Part shown: piece after piece, positions 35,701 to 43,293 of the stretch | Layout: the number at the start of each line of letters is the position of its first letter | Numbering within the stretch: the first letter of the stretch is position 1 | The notes under the pieces: generated by a model | Database searches by the model: none | The model's input: only the letters and a program-made list of their open reading frames with translations | Told to the model about the DNA's origin: nothing | Translations under genes and position numbers: made by a program | Source of the DNA: Niastella sp966212235 | Lineage (GTDB): Bacteria > Bacteroidota > Bacteroidia > Chitinophagales > Chitinophagaceae | Direction of reading: 5' to 3' | DNA: 64,000 nt | Assembly (NCBI GenBank): GCA_966212235.1 | Contig: CBIHPP010000013.1 | Location: 236,673 to 300,672, forward strand

Positions 35701-37082
35701 TACCGGTAAGTTTTACCAGTTCCGACACTACCATAGCCAACATAGTTAACGGGTATGTGCACATGCTGGCGGCCGGAACGGTTACGATCAGTGCCATACA
35801 GGCAGGTAACGATGAATATGATGCCGATACTGTCAACAGGGTACTGGTGATTAACAGCCTGGGCATTACCCTGCTTTATACAGATGGTGATGGGGGCAAT
35901 GTTTCCAATAATACCATCAGGCCATATTTTAAAATTGAAAATAACAGCGCAAGTACAGTGGCGCTGCCGCAGCTTACCGTGCGCTACTGGGTTACACCTG
36001 AGAATTTTACCGGCGTAATAAACGGGTGGATCGATTATGCGCAGATGAACAGCAGTAAAATAACCATGCAATATGTGCCTGCTTCACCGGTAAGGCAGGG
36101 TGCACTGGGTTATATGCAGTACTCATTTACAGCTGCGGCAGGCAACTTGTCCCCGGCAGCCAATACCGGTGTAATACAAACCCGGTTTGCCAATAGCGAT
36201 TGGTCGATACTGGATGAAACAGATGATTATTCCCGATTGGCCACCAGCGATTATTTAGCCAATGCAAAAATGACCGTGTACAGAAACGGCGTATTGGTTT
36301 GGGGAACTGAACCAACAATTGCAGCTCCTGTGCTGATTGTAAAAGCGCTTACACAAAGCAAATCGGCTGGAAACAATACGATCAGTACCACGCTTCAACT
36401 TAAAAATGAGGGCAACCAGGCTGTAGCTTACAACGATATCAAAGTTCGTTACTGGTTTACCAGGGAGGGCATTGCAGCACTGAACTACTGGGTAGATTAT
36501 GCTAAAATTGGGAACAGCAAAGTGAGCGCGCAGTTTGTAACACTGCCCGCAACTGCCGATAGTGCTGATACTTATATAGAGTTTGGATTCTCGCCCACAT
36601 CTGGCTATCTGTATCCTTTAGCAGGCACCGGTGACATTAATTATCGCATAGCCAAAAATGACTGGAGCAACTTTAACCAACTGAACGATTTTTCGTACAG
36701 GTTGCCTGCTGCGCTTGCCGAAAATGCACGGGTAACGGTTTATTACCAGAACAATCTGATATGGGGAACAGAACCGGTTTCATCGGGCTCATCATCATTG
36801 ATCGTTTCCAGGTTGTCGGCTGAGCAGGAGATCGTTCATCCGAACGTTTACCCCAACCCGGCCAGGCAAATGTTTTATGTGTTGCCAGGCAGTGCACAGG
36901 AGCAATTGAATAGCACGCTGGTCATCAGGCTGGTTAACAGCAGCGGACAGGCGGTATTGACGAGAATAATAAGTAACTATGTGGGTGGAGCCATTCCGAT
37001 CAATTCACCCAAGCCGCTGGTGCAGGGCATATACTTTGTCCTCATCAATAATAACAAGCCCATGAAGGTTGAAATAAAATAG
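29760..37082 (+). CDS. Giant multimodular GH98 glycosidase with CBMs and T9SS sorting domain
   Basis: 2440 residues from ATG at 29760, which gives a signal peptide (ILAAAILLLLVFAQFYTVAQ). Approximate modules: GH98 catalytic region 48-615 (MYLMHIDTWNYADPQKI; candidate acidic residues E157 in AEQFWG and E307 in DGPELIW); CBM35/6-like 620-748; laminin-G-like 754-960, 1073-1297 and 1640-1865; four Ig-like modules at 970-1070, 1304-1410, 1419-1522 and 1533-1634; two Big2-like modules 1871-2031; two CBM3-like modules 2033-2184 and 2191-2339; and a T9SS type-A sorting domain from about 2359 (VYPNPARQMF ... GIYFVLINN). GH98 enzymes are endo-acting on blood-group-type galactosides or xylan; CBM3 would favour plant-wall or crystalline polysaccharide. 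Secretion is through T9SS. Confidence 0.88.
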   Translation: MKLNVPVSGTGNPKNILAAAILLLLVFAQFYTVAQTANAPLRRPVSPSSPMYLMHIDTWNYADPQKIINLIPADIRPYVVMNIALSTFHDVSPSRFRIAEYGYEIAKSWLRVCAENRMWAMVQVASGGMTQFSDTDLSMYEELYKNYPNLIGFNYAEQFWGFDEAGDPVSAPWTSRINHFANMLPLSNKYGGYLVVSWCGNQYSPNINPIGMLKRNPAFSSACRQYTRNYILCEKYTTISYQHDMESLSLGAYLSGFSGNYGIRYDDTGWTDSTGTHTSSSFTMGTYATPFLEHMMLTGQTVVDGPELIWTQCFRETGAISTTNGYATRNWQTFPQFDNVSVDLFRKVLDGSVRIPSRQEVIDRTKIAIVNNVNSGSNDDIYSSPETLFDGLYRMDSSGTYQNNKNFFKKTGRYPTIPTVYQLADAAASTFPVKVNKSDYSTRWPTTVAKVNEFNNLFPAEYTGDIYAGRHENGWVVYNPYKTIQTATGRIPFKYNTADSMELALSQYTAGVIKETASQLKIYLNNYDNVMNTGLKTDVIKIYGSSSQPTWSYTDRANHQASSLTATWSGGVFTLTIQHNGPLDIIINCAGMATGRLTSFNPATLVAPDRPAAYAGPRQYEAEIFDYKNIGPIVTSGYSGSIRNYTGQGYLQFGVNAGAAIRKTVNVLQPGTYQLQTRYVVTGGNITTIDLYVNGVKVSTPVFTVTANTSTWNVNSQAVSLNAGANTVEFRANAAAANALYFDNIVVLPSTVNKYDFENDSPGTSATNPAALVTTLQSGTAGVVTYADAASHTTRAFKGYSNGAVNGTGVLDLDMFAGTNNYSIAWKEFAGTAGGKKGVLLRGTASSTYATGMKQGYLFLTENNSNNTVTLRPYIVDASGISAQSTYTSSFTAAANAPTWYRATASGSTLTFECSADSVNWEGGTTATFTDHTYPGGTSQIVWGFGSSHFSWVMDDITYYAPRLSANVYALDGFGYNEGNGPSASKTIKISGQSLKADVPVVAPANYEISLTEASGYANSITLTRVADSIPATTLYARLKAGLPTNTYKGSLTIGDNDNTIKVALTGRVSLLKVYTFTDDVASTSAQTPPAANIMVGPANGATAGVVSYTDANGNTGNYLKAYSGGVRNATAALNLDLFPSNATDYTVTWKQAIAAPGTGKEYKNGVLLRGTEPAGTATTGYVQGLKQGYLFIVYNPGTANAQFRIYRSTATGLTTLVNASPATLVPVANQPLWYRAGVSGVSLKLEYSTDSITWNTGAQTTDATSASYTSGATQFVWGLAATSYDFYIDNITLASTPPAADITLSQSLLTGYTYQEDAGPSASQSFTISGVRLTDNIVVMAPATYEISLNGASGYADTLTLPHSSGTLLATTMYARLKQGLAAGNYEGNITFSYASQPGGFDKLVTLRGSVVKPTIVAVAVDPLTDLDQIAGGQSVVRSFIVSGTKLSDNLAITAPANFEISLRQDSGYAASLALTPVNDSVAPVTIYVRLVAGLSAGSYSGTLVVSAAGVESKHLAVGGSVLAQAMVNVSTIALSGLGYSTFTNIPPIQSFVVWGRPLAGDITITAPANFEISRTATSSFSAAFTLPMSNGRVDSTIVFIRLKEDLPENDYHGDVMITSSQAINRLITVSGTISSNRIYDFTGDAPSTTPQTPPAAAISVGTANGATAGVVSYTDAGSGMSNRFRGYSGGARNATGAMNLDLFPGDATDYSVTWKQSVASNVDYKVGVLLRGNTPEGTATTGYVQGIRQGYLFIVYTAKGATTPYTQFRIYRSTAATNLPVYVNNQVNGLNPAIGQNMWYRASVVGSNPVNLKFEYSVDSTIWITAATATDASATPSLSGSTQLVWGLGSPSFNFFLDDITYRSLVPVTQTVVLAPIPAKTMGDTAFQLQATASSGRPIVFSSSDTMVAKVSGDWVHMIKKGTATFIATQPGDDVLIPASDSALLIVYGRPQHVQFDSIAPKLIGDTAFALVAIASSGLPVSFTSSDTTIANIVNGYVHMLAAGTVTISAIQAGNDEYDADTVNRVLVINSLGITLLYTDGDGGNVSNNTIRPYFKIENNSASTVALPQLTVRYWVTPENFTGVINGWIDYAQMNSSKITMQYVPASPVRQGALGYMQYSFTAAAGNLSPAANTGVIQTRFANSDWSILDETDDYSRLATSDYLANAKMTVYRNGVLVWGTEPTIAAPVLIVKALTQSKSAGNNTISTTLQLKNEGNQAVAYNDIKVRYWFTREGIAALNYWVDYAKIGNSKVSAQFVTLPATADSADTYIEFGFSPTSGYLYPLAGTGDINYRIAKNDWSNFNQLNDFSYRLPAALAENARVTVYYQNNLIWGTEPVSSGSSSLIVSRLSAEQEIVHPNVYPNPARQMFYVLPGSAQEQLNSTLVIRLVNSSGQAVLTRIISNYVGGAIPINSPKPLVQGIYFVLINNNKPMKVEIK

Positions 37083-37141
37083 GATCAAATGATGAGCTGA
37101 AATTTGTATGGGATATCGGGTTTCCCATTTTCATACTACAA

Positions 37142-37176
37142 ACCAAAGCCTTAAGATTCAATCTTAAGGCTTTGGT
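37142..37176 (+). terminator. Strong 15-bp hairpin after the GH98 gene
   Basis: ACCAAAGCCTTAAGA (37142-37156) and TCTTAAGGCTTTGGT (37162-37176) pair perfectly across a 5-base loop, 59 bases after the stop. No T run follows, so it may act in transcript-end protection as well as termination. Confidence 0.65.
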
Positions 37177-37301
37177 AGTTAATAGGGTATAAAGAGATAG
37201 GAGGACTGGAACCATGTATTGAGCGTAACAATTCGTTATTTGATGATTTATTTTTATATTGTTGAGGTAATAGGTGAGAATCCGAACCCTGTTGCTTTCT
37301 T

Positions 37302-38519
37302 ATGAAAACACGAATTGCTTTCGCCCTCGCCGGGCTGCTGATGGTCCTTAACTCCTTTGCACAACCACACCGGTTAGAGAACTACCGGCATCTTCTAATT
37401 GAAAAAGAAAAAACAAGAGGATTCGAAAAAGACACAGGGTATATCAACCTCCTGGCAAAATTTACTACCTGTTTTTACGAAATAGATCCTGATAGCCTGC
37501 TGTTCTATTCACAAATAGTGTATCGGTATGCTAAAAATATCCATCATGAAAAAGGAGAAATGGAAAGTATGTGCTCGATGGCATATTACTACTCTTTGAC
37601 TGGTGACTACACGAAGATGCTATCCTTTTACCAACAGGCACTGACCCTGGCCGAAAAAATAAACGATAAAGAGGTTGAGCTGAATATGCTCAGAAATATC
37701 GGCCAGTTTTATTTGAATACGGGAAAAGAAGCAGAAGCCTCGCTGCATTTTAAAAAGGCCTATAAGATAGCCAGGGACATTGGACATACGGTAGCAAAAG
37801 CCTACCTGCTTGTGGACATGGCAGACATCCCGCTGCTGCATCATGAGTATGACCAGGCGCTGGCCTTGTACCGCGAGGCACTACAGGTTATAAATGATCC
37901 TGACGGATTTGTTGCCGCCTTTGTGCGAACCGATATCGGCAGTGTGCTGTGTAAAAAAAAGCAGTACCAGGAGGCGGTTCCTTACTTCCGGATCTCGCTG
38001 GACTATTACTGGCGTACCCATGATAAATTAGGCAGAATGAACACTATGAATGCCCTGGCAAATGCCTGTAGGGGGCTTGGACAGACAGATACGGCCATTT
38101 TCTATGCTACGACAAGCCTTTCACTGGCCAAAGAAATTAAGAACAAAGAAGGAATAAGGAATGCAGCGGAATATTTGGCCGATTTGCATGAAAAAAAAGG
38201 GGATTATCGCAACAGCCTTGCATACTTCAAATTATATAAAGCAATTTCAGACAGCCTTTTCAATGAAGATACCCGTAAAAAAACAGCAGAACTGGAGGCA
38301 AAGTTTGTTTATGCGAAGAAGGAAGTATTGTTAAAACAAGCGCAGGCCAACAAGGTGAGGGTGCTGCATTTCGAAATTGCCATAGCCCTTATTTCAGCTT
38401 TATTGATGGGAGTTCTTATCGTTTTTTTCCTTTTCCCCAGGTGGTTACGTCGGTTACCGCATTTCCGGGACCTTCCCCCGGAGGAAAAGTATAAAGAAAA
38501 AAAACTTACGTATTTGTGA
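37302..38519 (+). CDS. TPR protein with one C-terminal membrane helix
   Basis: 405 residues. After a signal peptide (FALAGLLMVLNSFAQ), at least six tetratricopeptide repeats span about 70-320 (GEMESMCSMAYYYSLTGDYTKMLSFYQQAL, ELNMLRNIGQFYLNTGKEAEASLHFKKAY split by loops). A coiled stretch (TRKKTAELEAKFVYAKKE) leads to one membrane helix near 360-380 (EIAIALISALLMGVLIVFFLF), and only 25 residues remain afterwards. Periplasmic TPR-helix proteins of Bacteroidota usually end in a histidine kinase or HTH output; this one has none. It may act through a partner or be truncated. Confidence 0.8.
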   Translation: MKTRIAFALAGLLMVLNSFAQPHRLENYRHLLIEKEKTRGFEKDTGYINLLAKFTTCFYEIDPDSLLFYSQIVYRYAKNIHHEKGEMESMCSMAYYYSLTGDYTKMLSFYQQALTLAEKINDKEVELNMLRNIGQFYLNTGKEAEASLHFKKAYKIARDIGHTVAKAYLLVDMADIPLLHHEYDQALALYREALQVINDPDGFVAAFVRTDIGSVLCKKKQYQEAVPYFRISLDYYWRTHDKLGRMNTMNALANACRGLGQTDTAIFYATTSLSLAKEIKNKEGIRNAAEYLADLHEKKGDYRNSLAYFKLYKAISDSLFNEDTRKKTAELEAKFVYAKKEVLLKQAQANKVRVLHFEIAIALISALLMGVLIVFFLFPRWLRRLPHFRDLPPEEKYKEKKLTYL

Positions 38520-38605
38520 TGCTTTCGTGCGCATGCCTGGTTGTTGATATCTCGTAATCACAAGAGAAGTCCTTTAGGCTGATCATCAAATAAGGAGTAA
38601 AAGGT

Positions 38606-38634
38606 TAAAAAGGGCTGACCTTTTTGGTCAGCCC
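38606..38634 (-). terminator. Rho-independent terminator of the AraC gene at 38682
   Basis: On the minus strand GGGCTGACC pairs with GGTCAGCCC (38612-38620 with 38626-38634) around an AAAAA loop and is followed by a T run. It lies about 48 bases past the AraC stop. Confidence 0.8.
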
Positions 38635-38681
38635 CCTGGGGTATACTTTATACTTTACTGTAATTTCTTTTTATTTAAATT

Positions 38682-39572
38682 TCAGTTCAAACCATGCTTT
38701 TTAAATTCATTAGGGCTAATGCCTGTTTCTTTTTTAAATAGCCTCGAGAAATACGGCGGATTTTCGAAACCCAATTTGTAGGCAATTTCCGAAACGGTCT
38801 GATCTGTTCCTGTCAACAGGTTCTTGGCTTCCGAAACCAAAAATAGATGGATCAACTCTATGGCGGTTTTCCCGGTTTCCTGTTTCAGCAGATCACTCAG
38901 ATACCGGGGCGACAGATTGAGTTCGGAAGCCATAAAATTTACTGAAGGCATGCCTTTATCTTCCATAAGACCTTTTTCGAAATAGGCCGTCATTATGTTA
39001 TTGAACTTCGAAACGGTTGTGCCGGATAACGGTTTCCGGGTAATGAATTGCCTCTTATAAAACCGTTGGGAATATTTCAAAATTGAATCGATGTGAGTGA
39101 GCATAATGGCCCTGCTGTATTCATCCTGGTTGTTGTAATATTCCGTTTCGATCTTTTTATACAGTTCCCAGATTATTTTTTCTTCTGCTGGTGAAAGATG
39201 CAGCGCTTCATTGGTTTCATATTCGAAGAAACCATATTTTTTGACCTCATCGTGAAGGATATGTCCATTTAAAAAGTCCTCATGAAATAAAATAATGAAA
39301 CCATCTTCCTCCAACTCAACATCCTTTATGGTAATGATCTGATGCGGTTTAAAAAAAGACATTGAACCCAGGTCATGGTCGTATTGGGTTTTGCCGTACT
39401 TTATCACGCCCGATTTCATCTTTTTAAATCCGATCGCATAAAAATCGCTGGTATAACTTATTTCAAAAGTGGAACAAGTGCCGCCACATGTGGCCATGCT
39501 GATCAGCGGATTTTCAGGCGGTGCAAATCCTAAAACGCGATGCAGATCGCTTAGCTTTTTGAAGTGAGTCAT
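38682..39572 (-). CDS. AraC-family transcriptional regulator
   Basis: 296 residues with a cupin-type N-terminal domain (YGKTQYDHDLGSMSFFKPHQII) and a C-terminal AraC domain (LSPRYLSDLLKQETGKTAIELIHLFLV, then VSEIAYKLGFENPPYFSRLFKKETG split at its turn). It follows the SDR gene at 35 bases on the same strand, so the two are probably co-transcribed. AraC-SDR or AraC-reductase pairs like this often respond to small hydrophobic or electrophilic compounds; the inducer is unknown. A good terminator lies downstream. Confidence 0.9.
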   Translation of the reverse strand: MTHFKKLSDLHRVLGFAPPENPLISMATCGGTCSTFEISYTSDFYAIGFKKMKSGVIKYGKTQYDHDLGSMSFFKPHQIITIKDVELEEDGFIILFHEDFLNGHILHDEVKKYGFFEYETNEALHLSPAEEKIIWELYKKIETEYYNNQDEYSRAIMLTHIDSILKYSQRFYKRQFITRKPLSGTTVSKFNNIMTAYFEKGLMEDKGMPSVNFMASELNLSPRYLSDLLKQETGKTAIELIHLFLVSEAKNLLTGTDQTVSEIAYKLGFENPPYFSRLFKKETGISPNEFKKHGLN

Positions 39573-39607
39573 AATAATTGAACCCTAATGGTTAGATAAA
39601 AATACGG

Positions 39608-40426
39608 TTATTTCCCATGTGCGGCAACTGACAGGTGCTGCCAGTCTTCCCAGGTGGCCATTCGTTGTTCGTAAACTTCCTTAACCCATGGGAATGCCAC
39701 TTTGCCGAGAAAAAGACGAAGCGGGGGAGTGGGCATATTCACCAGTTGTAACATCGCATCTACAGTGGCTTCAGGTATTCCGAAGATATCATCGGTAGCG
39801 CTCGCATTAAAGGCTTCTTTCAGTGGCACATATTCTTTCATGGGTTCAGCGTGAGCGGCAGAGGCGCCACCCCAATCGGTGCCAAACCCGTTAGGTTCTA
39901 ATATTGTCACCTTAATACCAAAATCCTTCACTTCCGTTGCCAGGGTTTCGCTCAGTCCTTCAACAGCAAATTTGGAAGCGTTGTAGATGCCCAATGTTGG
40001 CGCCGTTACAAGACCAAGTGCGCTGGATATCTGGATGATATGTCCGCTTCCCTGCTTTCGCATAACCGGCAGAACAGCCTGTGTTACCCATAACAATCCA
40101 AATACATTCGTTTCAATCTGCGCACGCGCTTCCTGCTCACTGGTTTCTTCAATAGCGCCGAAGAGACCATAACCTGCATTGTTGATCAGCACGTCGATGG
40201 CCCCGAAGTGTTGGTTAGCTTGTTTTACTGCTGCGAAACAGGCGTTCCGGTTGTTGACGTCTAATTGTATTGGAAGAATAGCTTCACCGAATTGCTGAAC
40301 CAGGTCTTTTAGTGAATCGGTATTTCTTGCGGTGGCGGCTACTTTATAGCCCTGTTTTAAAAATGCTTCTGCCCAGATCTTTCCAAGGCCTCTGGATGCG
40401 CCTGTAATAAAAATAGTCTTTGTCAT
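39608..40426 (-). CDS. Short-chain dehydrogenase/reductase (SDR)
   Basis: 272 residues with classical SDR motifs: nucleotide-binding TGASRGLGK (residues 7-15), NNAGYG (about 86-91), the catalytic Ser in QISSALG (about 140) and YNASK (Tyr/Lys of the active site, about 153-157). The Gly-rich motif followed by ATARNTDSL with a basic residue suggests NADP(H) preference. The substrate is not predictable. A TAGCTTTG promoter box lies about 25 bases upstream, and an AraC regulator follows in the same direction. Confidence 0.92.
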   Translation of the reverse strand: MTKTIFITGASRGLGKIWAEAFLKQGYKVAATARNTDSLKDLVQQFGEAILPIQLDVNNRNACFAAVKQANQHFGAIDVLINNAGYGLFGAIEETSEQEARAQIETNVFGLLWVTQAVLPVMRKQGSGHIIQISSALGLVTAPTLGIYNASKFAVEGLSETLATEVKDFGIKVTILEPNGFGTDWGGASAAHAEPMKEYVPLKEAFNASATDDIFGIPEATVDAMLQLVNMPTPPLRLFLGKVAFPWVKEVYEQRMATWEDWQHLSVAAHGK

Positions 40427-40451
40427 TGCTGTTTTTTTAAAAAGTATGACA

Positions 40452-40459
40452 CAAAGCTA
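40452..40459 (-). promoter_or_regulatory. Candidate -7 box for SDR/AraC unit
   Basis: Minus-strand TAGCTTTG fits TAnnTTTG exactly and stands 25 bases before the SDR start codon. A TTTTTG further upstream is about 27 bases away, longer than the usual spacing, so the -33 element is uncertain. Confidence 0.45.
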
Positions 40460-40628
40460 TTACGTACAGAACCCAGGCGACGTATACAAAAATCCGGAAT
40501 ACAGATACATTTTTACGGAAATCCGTAAAGAGATGGCTTTTTCTTAAAGAAACCGGAATTTCCTGTTTGCTCATCCGTGCACTGTATATTCCCCGGGATG
40601 TATAAAATTTCTTAGTATTGGGAATTGA

Positions 40629-43091
40629 CTAATTTCCACTCCCAACCCGGTCAATCTCCTCGGAAGCACCACCTTGCGATCGGTTCACCGGCTTCATCGC
40701 CTTTCCAAACCGCCAGTTAAAGCTTAGCCTTACGACCCGCGAGTCCCAGGTGACACGGAATGGTTCGTATGCATTCTGAAAAGTAGAAAAGCCGGAATAA
40801 TTCTGGAACAATGTAAGATCGCGAACGCTAAGTCTTACAGTTCCTTTATTTTTCATGATCTGTTTAGAAACCCCGAGGTCCAGTTCCCCCTGCGGTTTAA
40901 GCCATTCCTGCAGGTCTATCTGGCTTTTTGTTTGGTAATAGCCGCTAATTTCGAAACCCCATCCTTTTTTGAGTTGGAACTGGTTGTTGACACTTACATT
41001 TAATTGAGTGACCCTTGCTTCGAAAGGCGCCCACACCACGCCTTTTATTATTTTGTGATTGAGTACGGCCACAGCGGTCAGGTTCCACCATGGTGTGATC
41101 GGGTGTTGAAAAGTTTCTGTAATTCCAAAATTCTGAAACGAGCCAACATTTCCTCGTGTGTAGATGATCACATTCTTGTTGATATTACTGCTGCTGGAAT
41201 CAATAATGAATATTTGCGAAAAATAATCGCGGAGATAACTATAAGAAAATTCCGTTGTAAATAGTTGCTTATAGGTATGGATCAGTGCAAAGTTCCAGGT
41301 GTACTGCGGTTTGATATACGGATTACCTGTTTCAAAGGTGTATTTATTCAATGTGATCAGGAATGGGTTGAGGTTCTGGAACGGCGGGCGGTCAATTCTT
41401 CTACCGGTGCGGAAGGTGATCATGTGATTGCTGTCTACCTGGTAAGAAAGAAACCCGGTAGGGAACAGGCTGCCGTACTCTTTTTTGAAAGCTGAATCTT
41501 TTACCAACGCATTTCCGAGTTGATGCGCTTTGTAGGAAGTGAATTCATAACGGAGGCCTGTCTGCCAATGCCATTTCCCCTTCTCTGCATCTACACTTGC
41601 GTAGGCAGCGCTGATATGTTCATCGTATAAAAAGTTATTACTGCGACTAAGATCTGGCTGCCAGTCATTATCTTTTCCAAAATAGTATTGGGCGAGATTG
41701 TTGGTTTTATTGATGGCTGTTTTCAATCCGGCTTCCAATAAGAATGACTTAAACTGACGGTTGTAATCTGCTTTAGCAGTAAGGATCTCCAGTTTTGACC
41801 GGGTACTTCCTTTAGTAGCCTGGATCTCGTTACTCCCCGTTGTTTCCAACCGGGTTTCGTAGTTCTGATCGCCATTGATTCGGAAGCGTACGTAATCCAG
41901 ATCAACATTTATTTCACTGTGTTCATCGATCTTATGTTTACCATTTACATTGATGCCACCCCTTTTGAAATGCTGGTTGTTTTCGCCAACGGTATTGATG
42001 ATGGAGTCTATGTGATAACCGGGATCCATCCATTTGATAGCAGCGAAACTATTGGCTTCGCGATCAAACAAGCCACCTGTGAATACAAGGCCAAGAGTGG
42101 TTTTTTTGCTGGCAAAAAAGTCGACCCCAACTTTGAGATTGTTTGCCAGTATGTTATTCTTGCTGAAATTGGGTTGTTCCAACAAAGCTGAATCCCGTTG
42201 GTCTTTGTCGAAATATTTTCGCAACGTGTACATGTTTTGTTTTTCGTACCCGGCACGATTACCATAGTTCAGAAACCAGTTCGTTTTTCCATTCCTGTAA
42301 TTCAGGTTGAGCGAATTTCCCGTTTTAGAATAAACACCCTGACCAATGCTCATATTCAACGAACCGTTGAAGCCTTTCTGCCGGTTGGATTTCATTTTTA
42401 TATTGATGATACCGGCATTACCCGCTGCATCGTATTTGGCCCCGGGGTTCTCGATCAGTTCAATGACATCCACCTGAGATGCGCTTATTCCTGTAAGATA
42501 TGCCTGAAGGTCTGCGCCACTAAGCTGGGTCTGTTTGCCATCTATCAATACCATCACCGATGGTTTTCCCTTCATGATAATGGAGCCATCTTTTGACACC
42601 GTTATGCCGGGCGATTTTTCCAGCACGTCCATGGCGTTTGCCCCTGCGTTGGTGATACTGGCTTCGGGATTAATAACCGTTTTATCAGGCAGGAACTGAA
42701 TAGCCGGTTTTTTGGAGACTACGAGTACATTTTGTAAAACCTGGTTTTTGGGTTTTAGAAAAAGGGTATCGTAAAAAGAGCTTTTGGTAACAAGATCGAT
42801 CCATGGAGAAAAGACTTCCTCATAGCCAATGGCAGTTGCACGTATGCGGTATTTACCAGCGCCAAGCCGTAGCCATTCAATGGTGCCCAAAGCAGGGACG
42901 ACTTCGGAACGGATCACTGCAGCGTCCTGGTTAAGCAGATAAACCGAGGAGCCGGGAAGAATATTTTTCTGTGCATCGACAATGGTAATGCGAATGCTTC
43001 GATTCGCCGGTTGCTGAGCAAAAGCGGCGCAATGAATAGAAAGCAAAAAACAAGCGAGTATGCACTTAAACATAAACAACCGGGAATTCAT
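40629..43091 (-). CDS. TonB-dependent-receptor-like outer-membrane protein
   Basis: 820 residues. A signal peptide (CILACFLLSIHCAAFAQ) is followed by a short carboxypeptidase-regulatory-like domain (about 30-115). The plug comes next (DVLEKSPGITVSKDGSIIMKG, VMVLIDGKQTQLSG, VIELIENPGAKYDAAGNAGIINI), then a barrel of the family-3 type ending SFNWRFGKA plus a short hydrophilic tail. There is no STN domain, and no sigma/FecR pair is adjacent. It stands alone between the SDR gene and the divergent beta-helix gene; the ligand is unknown. Confidence 0.9.
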   Translation of the reverse strand: MNSRLFMFKCILACFLLSIHCAAFAQQPANRSIRITIVDAQKNILPGSSVYLLNQDAAVIRSEVVPALGTIEWLRLGAGKYRIRATAIGYEEVFSPWIDLVTKSSFYDTLFLKPKNQVLQNVLVVSKKPAIQFLPDKTVINPEASITNAGANAMDVLEKSPGITVSKDGSIIMKGKPSVMVLIDGKQTQLSGADLQAYLTGISASQVDVIELIENPGAKYDAAGNAGIINIKMKSNRQKGFNGSLNMSIGQGVYSKTGNSLNLNYRNGKTNWFLNYGNRAGYEKQNMYTLRKYFDKDQRDSALLEQPNFSKNNILANNLKVGVDFFASKKTTLGLVFTGGLFDREANSFAAIKWMDPGYHIDSIINTVGENNQHFKRGGINVNGKHKIDEHSEINVDLDYVRFRINGDQNYETRLETTGSNEIQATKGSTRSKLEILTAKADYNRQFKSFLLEAGLKTAINKTNNLAQYYFGKDNDWQPDLSRSNNFLYDEHISAAYASVDAEKGKWHWQTGLRYEFTSYKAHQLGNALVKDSAFKKEYGSLFPTGFLSYQVDSNHMITFRTGRRIDRPPFQNLNPFLITLNKYTFETGNPYIKPQYTWNFALIHTYKQLFTTEFSYSYLRDYFSQIFIIDSSSSNINKNVIIYTRGNVGSFQNFGITETFQHPITPWWNLTAVAVLNHKIIKGVVWAPFEARVTQLNVSVNNQFQLKKGWGFEISGYYQTKSQIDLQEWLKPQGELDLGVSKQIMKNKGTVRLSVRDLTLFQNYSGFSTFQNAYEPFRVTWDSRVVRLSFNWRFGKAMKPVNRSQGGASEEIDRVGSGN

Positions 43092-43228
43092 GAAAATAAT
43101 TAAAGAGGGCCAAAAAAACGCACATTTTTTGCCAGCGGTGAAATACCGGTATGAGTTATTGGAAATGTTTCTTCCGGGTGATAGATACCTCTGCTTTTAG
43201 CGAATACCTTTAACGATTGGCGTACTTA

Positions 43229-43259
43229 TTGTACTAACCCTATACCACAAATTAATTTG
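43229..43259 (+). promoter_or_regulatory. Candidate promoter for beta-helix T9SS gene
   Basis: TTG (43229-43231), a 21-base spacer and TAATTTG (43253-43259), one base short of the TAnnTTTG consensus; the ATG follows after 34 bases. Spacing agrees with Bacteroidota primary-sigma promoters. Confidence 0.4.
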
Positions 43260-43293
43260 CCGGTTTTTGCAGCCTGATATAAAATCGTACCAA

